Shown here: piece by piece, positions 45,597 to 54,400 of the stretch | How the letters are laid out: each line of letters begins with the position of its first letter | Numbering within the stretch: position 1 is the stretch's first letter | Origin: Sporolactobacillus terrae DSM 11697 | Lineage (GTDB): Bacteria; Bacillota; Bacilli; Bacillales; Sporolactobacillaceae | DNA length: 64,000 nt | Assembly: GCF_000648615.1 (NCBI RefSeq) | Contig: NZ_JFZC01000038.1 | Location: 1-64,000, forward strand | Direction: 5' to 3' | Translations under genes and position numbers: made by a program | The notes under the pieces: model-generated | The model's input: the letters and a program-made list of their open reading frames with translations, nothing else | The model's database searches: none | Told to the model about the DNA's origin: nothing

Positions 45597-46274
45597 TTAA
45601 TTGGCAATATGATCGAGCAGATAGCTAATATCGGTAATGATAAACCGTCGATTCTTGATCATCAGCGCACCGTCGTTTCGAAGTTCACTGATCATACGGT
45701 TCACGCTGCTGCGCGCACTGATTCCGCAGAATCCGGCGATATCATCGTTGGTGACAATGAAATCAATCAGCATCCCTTCTCGAATTTTGCGCCCGAATAA
45801 GTCGATAAGACTGTAAATAAAGGCGCAAACCGCTCCTTTTTTGCCATTCATCATCATCCGCTGCAAACGGAAGATATTCTCCGATAATTTTTTACGATAA
45901 TAGCTTTTCACATAGTTTTGCAACTCTTGATTGGCATTTACATAGTTCCAAAACGTCACGCGGTCGATTTGATAGAAGGTTGCTTCATCGGATTCGACAC
46001 GCACATTAAATGGCTGTTCGGTAAACTTGGAAACTTCGTCGCGCAGCAGTGAGATGACATCAGGCTTTGCGATATACGATAAGTTGAATTCGCGTCCATC
46101 CTGCAAAATGATGCTGTTCTTTATAATACCCTTCTTTAAAACATAGGTATAACGCTCTTCAAGACCGTGATAGGTCAAGTAGGTGTGTCGACTTTTGTTA
46201 ATTGTCGGCACGTTATACGCATCCAGAAAATTAATTAAATATTCGATTTCACTCAATACCATTGATCTTTTCAT
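45597..46274 (-). CDS. larR: Crp/Fnr-family regulator of lactate racemase (LarR-like)
   Basis: A 225-residue Crp/Fnr-type protein with a beta-roll sensory domain and a C-terminal winged helix (DDIAGFCGISARSSVNRMISELRNDG). It is divergent from larA, the same arrangement as in Lactobacillus plantarum, where LarR activates the lar genes in response to L-lactate and is antagonised by D-lactate. Homology is modest by eye, and the name rests mainly on location plus family. The shared gap has an inverted repeat that may be its site. Confidence 0.75.
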   Translation of the reverse strand: MKRSMVLSEIEYLINFLDAYNVPTINKSRHTYLTYHGLEERYTYVLKKGIIKNSIILQDGREFNLSYIAKPDVISLLRDEVSKFTEQPFNVRVESDEATFYQIDRVTFWNYVNANQELQNYVKSYYRKKLSENIFRLQRMMMNGKKGAVCAFIYSLIDLFGRKIREGMLIDFIVTNDDIAGFCGISARSSVNRMISELRNDGALMIKNRRFIITDISYLLDHIAN

Positions 46275-46358
46275 TCCTATCGGGAAGGATCTGCACGGAT
46301 TACGGATACAAATGTTATCTATATTCCTATTTTAACGCCATTTCAGCTAATATATATC

Positions 46359-46379
46359 ACAAATAAAGGAAACATTTGT
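46359..46379. promoter_or_regulatory. candidate LarR-binding inverted repeat
   Basis: Half-sites ACAAAT (46359-46364) and ATTTGT (46374-46379) form a dyad with a 9-bp spacer in the 300-bp gap between divergent larR and larA. It lies 85 bp upstream of the larR start and about 200 bp upstream of larA. Crp/Fnr-type dimers bind such spaced inverted half-sites. The rest of the gap (46275-46574) shows no gene. Confidence 0.5.
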
Positions 46380-46574
46380 TAACATTTTTTGATGATAGCA
46401 AACGGAACCGACAACCTTTTTGTTTTGATTTATAACAGATGGTGCATGAAAAAGTTTGGCAGAACCGGTTTTCGCGTGCATGTGCAGCCTTATTTTTTCT
46501 AATACTAAGTAGCGTCTTGAGTCTTTCATTCTTTTTGACTGACAGAAAAAAATTAAAAAGAGAGCTGTTGATTT

Positions 46575-47849
46575 ATGGTTCGTATTGAACTGCCTTATGA
46601 CAAAACAACGCTTGTTGCTGATTTGCCTGACAAAAACTTTGCTGGAAAATTAGTCTCTGAAGCGGCAACCTATCACACCGATCAATCTGAACATGCAATC
46701 GTTGAAGAGTCGCTCGACCACCCGATCGGTTCGCTGTCGCTAGAAGCGTTGGCCAAGGGTAAGAAAAATATTGTCATGATTAGTTCCGATCACACGCGTC
46801 CGGTGCCTTCACACATCATCACACCAATTCTTTTGCGGCGTTTGCGTGAAGCCGCTCCGGATGCCCGCATTCGTATTCTCGTTGCCACCGGTTTTCATCG
46901 CCCGTCGACACGCGAGGAACTCGTTAACAAATATGGACAAAAAATCGTGGATGAAGAAGAAATCGTGATGCACATTTCGACTGATGATGCGTCGATGGTC
47001 AAGATCGGCCAGCTTCCGTCGGGCGGTGAATGCATCATCAACAAAGTAGCTGCTGAAGCCGATTTACTGCTTTCGGAAGGATTTATTGAATCGCATTTCT
47101 TTGCTGGATTTTCCGGCGGCCGTAAATCGGTGCTTCCGGGAATTGCTTCCTACAAGACGATTATGGCCAACCATTCCGGTCCATTTATTAATTCTGATAA
47201 AGCACGTACCGGTAACCTGCATCACAACCCGATTCATGAGGATATGGTGTATGCAGCGCGCAAGGCAAAACTTGCTTTTATTGTCAATGTTGTGCTCGAT
47301 GAAGAGAAGAAAATCATCGGATCGTTTGCCGGAGATATGGAAGCGGCACATCAAAAAGGCTGTGAATTTCTGCAAGAGTTATCGCGTGTAAAAAAAATTG
47401 ACTGCGACATCGCGATCTCGACGAACGGCGGGTATCCGCTTGACCAAAACATCTATCAAGCCGTTAAGGGCATGACGGCTGCCGAGGCAACCAATAAAGA
47501 AGGCGGGACGATCATCATGGTTGCCGGTTGTCGGGATGGGCACGGCGGCGAAGGTTTTTATCACAATCTTGCCGATGTGTCCGATCCGAAAGCATTCTTG
47601 GATCGTGCCATTAATACCCCGAAGTTGAAAACGATTCCGGATCAATGGACCGCGCAGATCTTGGCACGAATTTTGGTTCATCATCATGTCATCATGGTTT
47701 CCGATCTGGTCGAGGCGAATTTGATCACGGACATGCATATGTCGCTTGCAACGTCGCTCGATCAAGCGTTAGAGATGGCGTACGAACGTGAAGGCAAGGA
47801 TGCCAAGATTGTTGCGATCCCCGATGGTTTAGGTGTTATTGTGCGTTAA
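46575..47849 (+). CDS. larA: lactate racemase (nickel-pincer enzyme)
   Basis: The 424-residue LarA interconverts L- and D-lactate using the pyridinium-dithiocarboxylate mononucleotide nickel-pincer cofactor. His108 (in GFHRP), His174 (ESHFF) and the cofactor-anchoring Lys184 (GGRKS) fall at exactly the residue numbers I recall for Lactobacillus plantarum LarA. It is the first gene of larABCDE; the others make and load the cofactor. The ATG has AAAGAGAG upstream. It allows conversion of lactate isomers for cell-wall D-lactate or for racemic product. Confidence 0.96.
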   Translation: MVRIELPYDKTTLVADLPDKNFAGKLVSEAATYHTDQSEHAIVEESLDHPIGSLSLEALAKGKKNIVMISSDHTRPVPSHIITPILLRRLREAAPDARIRILVATGFHRPSTREELVNKYGQKIVDEEEIVMHISTDDASMVKIGQLPSGGECIINKVAAEADLLLSEGFIESHFFAGFSGGRKSVLPGIASYKTIMANHSGPFINSDKARTGNLHHNPIHEDMVYAARKAKLAFIVNVVLDEEKKIIGSFAGDMEAAHQKGCEFLQELSRVKKIDCDIAISTNGGYPLDQNIYQAVKGMTAAEATNKEGGTIIMVAGCRDGHGGEGFYHNLADVSDPKAFLDRAINTPKLKTIPDQWTAQILARILVHHHVIMVSDLVEANLITDMHMSLATSLDQALEMAYEREGKDAKIVAIPDGLGVIVR

Positions 47850-47888
47850 TCGGTTGCTTACTTATTTAACGAGGAAAGGGGGACAAAA

Positions 47889-48623
47889 ATGGAACGAGAC
47901 ACGTTCAATGAGGCCGACTGCTCGAAGCCCGAGCATGGAGAAATGGAACAAGCGTTGCAGGGAAATACCTTTGCCGATCTCGGATTTGCTAAGGTGGATC
48001 TTTCGCGAGAGCAGCGCAACGGTTACCCGGAAGTGGTTTACGGTGAGGGGAAGACGGCGGAGCAGATCATTGGCATCATTCAGGCGATGCGCAAGCAAAC
48101 GGTCAACATTTTATGCACCCGCCTTTCCTCAGATAAGTTTAAAGCAATCAAAAAAGCAGTACCCGATGCGGTCTACTATAAAGCGGCGCGTTGCGCGCTG
48201 ATCAATCGCGCAGAGGTAAAACAGACGCGTAGCTATATCGCCATTGTAACGGCAGGTACCTCCGATATTCCGATCGCTGAAGAGGCGGCAGTGACCGCAG
48301 AAGCATACGGAAATCGTGTGGCACGTGTTTATGATGTCGGCGTGGCAGGGATTCATCGGCTGTTCGCACGTTTGGATGTTATTCGCGGCGCCAAGGTTGT
48401 GATCTGCATTGCCGGCATGGAAGGCGCCCTTGCCAGTGTTGTCGGCGGGTTGATCGATAAGCCGCTGATTGCCGTGCCGACCAGTGTCGGCTATGGCACA
48501 AATTTAAAAGGCGTAACGGCGCTGCTGACGATGCTGAACAGCTGCGCGTCGGGCATTACCGTTGTCAATATTGATAATGGATTTGGCGCCGCCTATTCTG
48601 CCAGCATGATCAATCATTTATGA
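47889..48623 (+). CDS. larB: nickel-pincer cofactor synthase: NaAD carboxylase/hydrolase
   Basis: The 244-residue LarB carboxylates nicotinic acid adenine dinucleotide at C5 and releases AMP, the first cofactor step. The C-terminal two thirds resemble PurE ([20 protein letters not shown] and [17 protein letters not shown], with VPTSVGYG). The N-terminal part is family-specific. The ATG lies 12 bp after AGGAAAGGGG. Confidence 0.95.
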   Translation: MERDTFNEADCSKPEHGEMEQALQGNTFADLGFAKVDLSREQRNGYPEVVYGEGKTAEQIIGIIQAMRKQTVNILCTRLSSDKFKAIKKAVPDAVYYKAARCALINRAEVKQTRSYIAIVTAGTSDIPIAEEAAVTAEAYGNRVARVYDVGVAGIHRLFARLDVIRGAKVVICIAGMEGALASVVGGLIDKPLIAVPTSVGYGTNLKGVTALLTMLNSCASGITVVNIDNGFGAAYSASMINHL

Positions 48624-48650
48624 CGGAACGGACAGCCGATAGGGAGGAAA

Positions 48651-49895
48651 ATGATGAAAACACTTTATTTAGATGCCTTTTCCGGGATCAGCGGCGATAT
48701 GTTCATCGGGGCGCTGATCGACCTTGGTGTTGATTTTGACCAGTTTAAGGCGGAGCTTGCTAAATTGAATGTCGACGGTTATCAGCTTCACGTGGAACGG
48801 CTGTCTAAAAGCAGCATCTATGGAACCCGTTTCGACGTTCAATTGACTCATGAGAAGGATCATGGTTTTATCGAGAGCCACCACGACCCGCATCATGAGC
48901 ATCACCACCAGGATGCGGTACGTCATCTGAGCGATATCGCTGCGTTGATTGCCGCCAGCACATTGTCGGAAAAAATCAAACAGCAGTCGCTTGCTGTTTT
49001 TACCGAAATTGCCAAAGCGGAAGCAGCCGTGCATCACATGCCGCTGGAAGCGGTCCATTTTCATGAGGTTGGCGCGTTGGACTCGATTGTTGATATTGTC
49101 GGCTGTTTCGTCGCGCTTGATCTGCTTAAGGTTGATGAGGTGCGTGCCTCCGAGCTGACCGACGGATCCGGTTTTATTCACGTGGCGCATGGGGAAATGC
49201 CGGTGCCGGTGCCTGCGGTGATACAGATGCGTATCGGGACTAATATTCCGATTAAGCAGCGCACAGACATCCAAACCGAGCTTATTACGCCAACGGGAAT
49301 GGGACTGGTGAAAGCGTTGGTTCGCCAATTCGGACCGATCCCGGAAGCGCAGGTTCTGCTCAAAAGCGGGTATGGCTTCGGCAAGCGGGATACCGGCGCA
49401 TTCAATGCACTGCGCGTCCTTCTTTTTGATGAGAAAAAAAGCATGCAAACGGTCAGCAGCGACCAAGATTCGGTACTGCTGATTGAAGCCAATCTTGATG
49501 ATGAGGATGGCGAGTCCTTTGGTTTTGCGATGGATCTGCTCTTGGAAGCAGGCGCGTTTGATGTCTTTTTTACACCGATTTTCATGAAGAAAAATCGTCC
49601 GGCAATAAAACTCTCGGTACTCTGCGCCCCTGCAGAACGTGATCGTTTTGCGAGCATGCTCATGAAACACACCCGTACTATTGGCGTTCGCTATCAGCGG
49701 ATGCAGCGGGTGATTATGAAACGTCACTTCAAAACAGTAGAAACAAGGTTTGGTCCGATTCGTGTAAAAGTTGCAAGCCATGGCGATCTTGTCAAACAAA
49801 TGGCCGAATATGACGATTGCGCAAAAGCTGCACGCGAATACGGGACTTCTCTGGAGACGGTGAAACAAGAGGTAAACCGGCTTCTGAACAGCTGA
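48651..49895 (+). CDS. larC: nickel insertase of the pincer cofactor, single-frame LarC
   Basis: The 414-residue CTP-dependent cyclometallase inserts nickel into the pincer ligand. The N-terminal part (LarC1) starts YLDAFSGISGDMFIGALIDLG and has a His-rich loop (about residues 77-92, HHDPHHEHHH) that probably handles nickel. The C-terminal part (LarC2, from about residue 270) has LIEANLDDEDGE. In L. plantarum the two parts are in different frames and joined by ribosomal frameshifting; here they are one continuous frame. GGGAGGAAA precedes the tandem ATG codons. Confidence 0.95.
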   Translation: MMKTLYLDAFSGISGDMFIGALIDLGVDFDQFKAELAKLNVDGYQLHVERLSKSSIYGTRFDVQLTHEKDHGFIESHHDPHHEHHHQDAVRHLSDIAALIAASTLSEKIKQQSLAVFTEIAKAEAAVHHMPLEAVHFHEVGALDSIVDIVGCFVALDLLKVDEVRASELTDGSGFIHVAHGEMPVPVPAVIQMRIGTNIPIKQRTDIQTELITPTGMGLVKALVRQFGPIPEAQVLLKSGYGFGKRDTGAFNALRVLLFDEKKSMQTVSSDQDSVLLIEANLDDEDGESFGFAMDLLLEAGAFDVFFTPIFMKKNRPAIKLSVLCAPAERDRFASMLMKHTRTIGVRYQRMQRVIMKRHFKTVETRFGPIRVKVASHGDLVKQMAEYDDCAKAAREYGTSLETVKQEVNRLLNS

Positions 49896-49925
49896 CAAAA
49901 AGAAAAGTGTTTGGAGGAGAAATTT

Positions 49926-50645
49926 GTGATTCATCAGTTATTGGCCGAATTTTTGGGAACAGCATTAATGATTGTCTTTGGCGTCGGTGTGCACTGCTGC
50001 GAGGTGCTCAATACATCAAAGTACCAACATTCCGGCCACATTTTTGCCATTACAACGTGGGGATTTGGGATTACCGTTTCCTTATTCATCTTTGGCGCAG
50101 TTAACATCAATCCGGCAATGACGCTGGCTCAAGCGATTCTGGGCAATATTCCATGGGCCAACGTGATTCCGATTAGTCTTGCAGAGGTTCTTGGCGGTGT
50201 TTTCGGTTCGATTTTTGTCTTCATCGCTTATTATGACCAGTTTAAGGCGTCTGAATCGATTAATCGTGTGGCAATCCGAAATATTTTCTCAACCAATCCG
50301 AACGTTCGAAATTTGCCGCGTAATTTCTTTGTCGAATTCATTGATACGTTCATTTTTATTACGGCAATCTTGGCGATTGCGGGTGCAACGACGAAAGCCC
50401 CGGCGCTGCTGCCGATCGGCGTGGGCTTGCTTGTCTGGGCGATCGGTATGGGCATGGGCGGTCCGACCGGATTTGCGATGAACCTTGCTCGAGACATGGG
50501 CCCGCGTATTGCGCACGCCATGCTGCCGATTCCTGGCGGCAAGGCGGATAATGATTGGCAATACGGAATCCTTGTACCGGGTATTGCGCCATTTCTTGGC
50601 GCTGCTTGTGCCGCGCTGTTTGCACGCGGATTTCTTGGACTATGA
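49926..50645 (+). CDS. larD: lactic acid channel, MIP/GlpF family (LarD)
   Basis: An aquaglyceroporin-family channel of about 240 residues with six helices. The first pore motif is NPAMTLA; the second is NLARDMGPR in place of NPARD, similar to GlpF-type proteins. LarD moves lactic acid across the membrane for racemisation. The listed start is the GTG at 49926 after TGGAGGAG; the open frame runs from an ATG at 49911, where translation MEEKFVIHQ would also be possible. Confidence 0.9.
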   Translation: MIHQLLAEFLGTALMIVFGVGVHCCEVLNTSKYQHSGHIFAITTWGFGITVSLFIFGAVNINPAMTLAQAILGNIPWANVIPISLAEVLGGVFGSIFVFIAYYDQFKASESINRVAIRNIFSTNPNVRNLPRNFFVEFIDTFIFITAILAIAGATTKAPALLPIGVGLLVWAIGMGMGGPTGFAMNLARDMGPRIAHAMLPIPGGKADNDWQYGILVPGIAPFLGAACAALFARGFLGL

Positions 50646-50692
50646 CCAGGCTGTGATCAATACAATGAAAATAAAAAAGAAGGTAGAAATTC

Positions 50693-51526
50693 ATGCATAC
50701 GTTAACTGAAAAAACACAAATGTTGACTGATCTTTTGAAGAAAATGGATCGTGTTGTTGTTGGCTTTTCCGGAGGAATTGACAGCACACTGGTTTTGAAA
50801 ATGGCTTTGGATACGCTGGGCAAGGATCGTGTGTTGGCGGTTGTCGCCAATTCAGAACTGTTTACCGATGAAGAATATGAAAAAGCAGTTGCTTTAGCGA
50901 AAGCTCTTGGTGCTGAGGTGATGGGGACTCAGCTGAATTATCTTGCTGATGAACACATTAAGCATAATACGCCGGACAGCTGGTACTATGCTAAAAAATG
51001 TTTCTATGCACAGATGAACGTGATTGCGCAGGAACAAGGCTTTAATTATGTTCTTGACGGCATGATCATGGATGACAACAGCGACTTCCGTCCGGGCCTT
51101 CGCGCGCGCACAGAGGCGGGGGCACGCAGTGTGCTTCAAGAAGCCGGTTTCTATAAAACCGATGTGCGTGCATTGGCGAAAGGAATTGGCTTGACGAACT
51201 GGAACAAAGTTTCCTCCTGCTCCGTATCTTCGCGCTTCCCTTACGGCACAACGCTGACGCCGGAGAAGATTGATCAAGTGATGGCGTCGGAAGCCTATCT
51301 TCGTGACCTCGGTTTCCCGGTTGTGCGCGTTCGCTATCACGGAGAAATTGCCCGTGTTGAGGTGCCGGCAGAACGCTTGGGTGACTTGCTTGAGCGCAGC
51401 GGTGAAGTAAGCGCCAAATTAACCGAGTTTGGATTCCGTTATGTCACGCTCGACCTCAGCGGTTTTCGCAGTGGTCGTATGAACGAAACGCTGTCCGAGG
51501 AAGAACGCAAGGCGTTTGTTTCCTGA
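50693..51526 (+). CDS. larE: sacrificial sulfur transferase of the pincer cofactor (LarE)
   Basis: The 277-residue LarE has a PP-loop ATP pyrophosphatase motif (GFSGGIDST, residues 24-32) and Cys176 in SSCSVSSRF. As I recall, Cys176 is the residue that L. plantarum LarE gives up as sulfur donor, turning into dehydroalanine. So this protein is the single-turnover type rather than the three-cysteine [4Fe-4S] type. It adenylates and thiolates the pyridine carboxylates made by LarB. It ends the operon before a hairpin. Confidence 0.96.
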   Translation: MHTLTEKTQMLTDLLKKMDRVVVGFSGGIDSTLVLKMALDTLGKDRVLAVVANSELFTDEEYEKAVALAKALGAEVMGTQLNYLADEHIKHNTPDSWYYAKKCFYAQMNVIAQEQGFNYVLDGMIMDDNSDFRPGLRARTEAGARSVLQEAGFYKTDVRALAKGIGLTNWNKVSSCSVSSRFPYGTTLTPEKIDQVMASEAYLRDLGFPVVRVRYHGEIARVEVPAERLGDLLERSGEVSAKLTEFGFRYVTLDLSGFRSGRMNETLSEEERKAFVS

Positions 51527-51548
51527 GCGATCACCAATAGCGTGTACG

Positions 51549-51600
51549 CAGAAAAGAACGGCGACTTTTTCGAATCTGGAAAGAGCCGCCGTTTTTTCTA
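51549..51600 (+). terminator. lar operon terminator
   Basis: AACGGCG and CGCCGTT arms, with an inner CTTTTTC/GAAAGAG pairing, form a long hairpin ending in TTTTTTCT about 25 bp after larE. Confidence 0.75.
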
Positions 51601-51605
51601 ACAGG

Positions 51606-51885
51606 ATAAGAAAGTATAGGATTTTGCCCCGTCTTCAAACCAATAGACCAGTGTCTTGGCCAAGAATCAAAGCGGAGGGGCTCTGGCGCCTGCGGGATCG
51701 CGCTTAGTTGATGCGTGCCAGCGAGACCCCGCAGATTTCTGTTTGTCTGAGGAGGCTCGCGGTGCGCCCGCGGCAAGCGAGTAATCGAAGCGATGATTCA
51801 GCACCGAAAAGACACGAATCCATCACACATGGCTGGAGGTTAAGGACCAGGTGCTTTTTGCCCGGTTTTTCTTAGCATGTCGCAT
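51606..51885 (+). repeat. dispersed repeat copy R4 (longest)
   Basis: The most complete copy in the window: TTCAAACCAATAGACCAG, CTGGCGCCTGCGGGATCGCG, GTTGATGCGTGCCAGCGAG, ACCCCGCAG, GAGGAGGCTCGCGGTGCGCC, GGCAAGCGAGTAATCGAAGCG, and a terminal hairpin with TTTTTCTTAG. It separates larE from the nickel permease gene. Confidence 0.8.
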
Positions 51886-51975
51886 GCTTAAAAGTAGAAA
51901 AAAAGTCCTGATGCGGCGCGCAAGTAAGCACAGAACTTGCGCAGAAAGCTGCCAGGCATGAAAGGAAGAATTGAT

Positions 51976-52983
51976 GTGTTAAAAAAAAGTTTGCCTTACT
52001 ACATTGGATCCCTGTTGCTTCATCTGCTTGGATTCAGTCTGCTTATCTTCGCGGCAAGAACAAATCCATTTATCCTTGGGCTCGGAATGGTTGCCTATAC
52101 GCTTGGGCTGCGTCATGCCTTTGATGCCGATCATATTGCCGCAATTGACAATACGGTGCGTAAATTAATGCAGCAAAATCAGAATTCAATGGGCGTTGGT
52201 TTTTACTTCTCGCTCGGCCATTCTTCCGTTGTGTTTCTGATGGCTGCTGCACTTGCTTTTTCGGTGCACTGGGCGCAGCAGCATTTGCCGCTTCTTTCAC
52301 ATGTTGGCGGCGTCATCGGTGCGACCGTGTCCGGAAGTTTTCTGTTAGTCATTGCTTTCATTAATCTATTTATCTTAATTGATTTGCAGAAACTGTTTCT
52401 TCGCTTAAAGCAGCACGCGTTTGATCAAAAACAATTTGATCAGCTGCTTCAGTCGCGCGGCTTTTTATCGCGCATGTTTCGGCCGCTCTTTGCTTTTATT
52501 AGTCAAAGCTGGCATGTGCTGCCGCTCGGCTTCCTGTTCGGCCTTGGCTTTGACACGGCAACGGAAATCAGTCTGCTTGCATTGTCTGCAGAATCCGCGC
52601 GTGCGCATATGTCTATTGCCGCCGTTCTTGCGTTGCCGCTTCTTTTTGCGGCCGGGATGAATGTGATGGATACCACGGATTCGGTCATGATGACACGTGC
52701 GTATCGTTGGGCATTGGATACACCGGTCCGCAAAGTCTATTACAATTTAACGGTTACAGCGATCTCGGTGCTGGCTGCTTTGCTGATCGGCAGCATTGAA
52801 CTCAGTCAGGTAGTCAGTGAGCAGTTCCACCTCCAAGGCGGCTTCTGGAATTGGGTGCAGGCGATCGACTTAAATTGGATGGGTTACGGTTTAATTTTCC
52901 TCTTTCTTGCAGTCTGGCTCATTTCCTATCTCATTTGGAAGATTTTCCGTATCGATCGGAGATGGAGCCAAAATGTTCTATAG
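51976..52983 (+). CDS. NiCoT-family nickel/cobalt permease
   Basis: A 335-residue permease with eight predicted helices and the NiCoT signature RHAFDADHIAAIDN in helix II (the HX4DH motif). A second signature lies in LGFDTATEISLL. I place the start at GTG 51976, which has AAAGGAAG upstream; longer starts exist at 51937 and 51958. Position after larABCDE suggests nickel supply for LarC and LarA. L. plantarum uses a CbiMNQO-type system instead, so this is a different solution for the same need. Confidence 0.93.
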   Translation: MLKKSLPYYIGSLLLHLLGFSLLIFAARTNPFILGLGMVAYTLGLRHAFDADHIAAIDNTVRKLMQQNQNSMGVGFYFSLGHSSVVFLMAAALAFSVHWAQQHLPLLSHVGGVIGATVSGSFLLVIAFINLFILIDLQKLFLRLKQHAFDQKQFDQLLQSRGFLSRMFRPLFAFISQSWHVLPLGFLFGLGFDTATEISLLALSAESARAHMSIAAVLALPLLFAAGMNVMDTTDSVMMTRAYRWALDTPVRKVYYNLTVTAISVLAALLIGSIELSQVVSEQFHLQGGFWNWVQAIDLNWMGYGLIFLFLAVWLISYLIWKIFRIDRRWSQNVL

Positions 52984-52999
52984 TGATGTGTGTGTGAAA

Positions 53000-53045
53000 A
53001 AGTGCTGCTTGAATCCAAACGGATTCAGCAGCGCTTTTTTTTACA
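53000..53045 (+). terminator. terminator of the nickel permease gene
   Basis: A long stem (GTGCTGCTTGAATCC/GGATTCAGCAGCGC) with a 4-nt loop is followed by eight T. It lies about 20 bp after the stop and marks the edge of the plasmid-like insertion that follows. Confidence 0.9.
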
Positions 53046-53136
53046 GGGTAAAGAAAGTTGTCTTGTTGGTACCACTCATTTCTTTCCCATAGCGTTCCAT
53101 TTTCCTTTTCAAAGCTCTCAGAACGTTCTCTATAAG

Positions 53137-54192
53137 CTATACTTGCTTTGGCCTGTGTTTTAACTCTTCCCAATGCTTTCGTTCGAGTACGACGCTCTCA
53201 GGCCCGTTTCTGAGGATTCCACTTTTCTTTATCTCAACTGGAATATTATCAATGTGATATTCAAACAGCTTATTTTTGTCAGCTGCAGCTCTAACACTCT
53301 TCAATTTTTCCTCTTCAAGACTCACCGTCAATTCCAATTCCCCAAGTGTTTCTGTCGCTTCTTCGATTTTACCGGAAAGCGTCCATGCCGACTGTGTCAA
53401 TTCCATATGGTGTGCTTTCAGCTGAATCTCTTGTGCCGCACGCTGCGCAAGTACCTTTGTTGCCTTCTTGGCTTCTTCTACTTTCTGCCCACCTGTGGCA
53501 ATCAGCGAATCCACTGTTTTTTTCGTTTCTACAAGGCTCTTCTGTTTTTCAGCCAATATCTTTTCCGTTTCGGCAGCCTGTGACTGTGCCTGTTTCGCCC
53601 GTTCTTCTGCCCTTTGTGCCTTGTATTCCAATTCATCTAAATGCTTATTTTTAGACTGCCCTTTCTGAACCACAAAGCCCTGTTTCTGCATATAATCAGG
53701 CAGATTTTTCTGCAAGTTTTGAAGTTCCTTACGGTTGAAAATTCGCTTTGCAGATAATTTATGATCTTCCGTGATCGGCACCACGCCCAAATGCATATGT
53801 GGCGTGGTCTCGTCCATATGTACCTGAGCATAGACCACATTTTCAGCACCATACCGATTCTTAAAAAACCCAGTCGCCTTTTCAAAATAAGATCGTGTTT
53901 CATTTTCTGCCTTATCCTTAAACAGTTCAGGGCTCGCACTTACAATAAAACCACAAACCCGCACCGCATCTTTTCGAATTGCCCGATTCGTTTCTACGCC
54001 TTCAGCAATTCGATCATTTATTTTCTTCGGGTAAGATATTTTCCCTGTATTGATCAAGTCATAGTTCAAATACGACAACTCTGTTTTAATATCCTTATTC
54101 GCATGATTTTCCGTCTCTCGCTGGTTATGCCTTTGCAGTCCCCCAAGATTTCCGGAAGCGTACTTAGTCATGTGACAAACCACAAAAGCCAT
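53137..54192 (-). CDS. mob: MobV-family relaxase / plasmid recombination enzyme (Mob/Pre)
   Basis: A 351-residue relaxase. The N-terminal domain has the family start (VVCHMTKYASGNLGGLQRHNQRE), the catalytic histidine triad in VHMDETTPHMHLGVVP, and the conserved YDLIN. A long coiled coil (about 200-300) follows. I use the inner ATG (MAFVVCHM) at 54192; the open frame continues 61 codons upstream through the origin of transfer. It nicks oriT for mobilisation by a helper conjugation system. It appears full-length or nearly so. Confidence 0.9.
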   Translation of the reverse strand: MAFVVCHMTKYASGNLGGLQRHNQRETENHANKDIKTELSYLNYDLINTGKISYPKKINDRIAEGVETNRAIRKDAVRVCGFIVSASPELFKDKAENETRSYFEKATGFFKNRYGAENVVYAQVHMDETTPHMHLGVVPITEDHKLSAKRIFNRKELQNLQKNLPDYMQKQGFVVQKGQSKNKHLDELEYKAQRAEERAKQAQSQAAETEKILAEKQKSLVETKKTVDSLIATGGQKVEEAKKATKVLAQRAAQEIQLKAHHMELTQSAWTLSGKIEEATETLGELELTVSLEEEKLKSVRAAADKNKLFEYHIDNIPVEIKKSGILRNGPESVVLERKHWEELKHRPKQV

Positions 54193-54226
54193 GAGCGTGC
54201 ACCTCACTTGTTTTTCGGAAAACTTC

Positions 54227-54271
54227 CATGTAAAGTATAGCGCAATATACTTCACTACGTGAAGATTGCGC
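54227..54271 (-). other. MobV-type origin of transfer (oriT)
   Basis: On the minus strand an inverted repeat GCGCAAT...ATTGCGC, with an inner CTTCAC/GTGAAG stem, is followed by TATACTTTACATG. That is the arrangement of the pMV158 oriT (nick between ...TAGTGTG and TTATACTTTA, from memory). The nick would fall between positions 54240 and 54239. It lies 35 bp upstream of mob, as in pMV158-type plasmids. Confidence 0.75.
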
Positions 54272-54286
54272 TCTGCGAGGCTCTCC

Positions 54287-54313
54287 CGGCAAAGCCGGGC
54301 TTGCCTTCGGCAA
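54287..54313. repeat. two adjacent GC-rich hairpins next to oriT
   Basis: CCCGGC-AAA-GCCGGG is followed directly by TTGCC-TTC-GGCAA. The hairpins lie in GC-rich DNA inside the AT-rich island, next to oriT. They could be part of a single-strand origin or a structural block; no function is assigned. Confidence 0.4.
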
Positions 54314-54346
54314 GGCGAAACCCTGCCGACTACGCCCCTTGGAGCT

Positions 54347-54395
54347 AAAAAAAAGCCTTCCCAATGCTCATGCAAAGGGTCGGTTTTTTTTCCAC
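54347..54395 (-). terminator. terminator of the dsbA-like operon
   Basis: A-rich and T-rich flanks surround a short imperfect stem (CC-ACCC/GGG-GG); on the minus strand it ends in eight T. It is just beyond the DsbA-like stop codon. Confidence 0.55.
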
Positions 54396-54400
54396 TCCAT

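Noticed and set aside
48651-49895. Programmed frameshift in larC
   Set aside because: I looked for it because it is known in L. plantarum, but the frame is continuous here.
48669-49934. 421-codon open frame opposite larC
   Set aside because: It is a long shadow frame caused by codon bias; LarC on the plus strand is certain.
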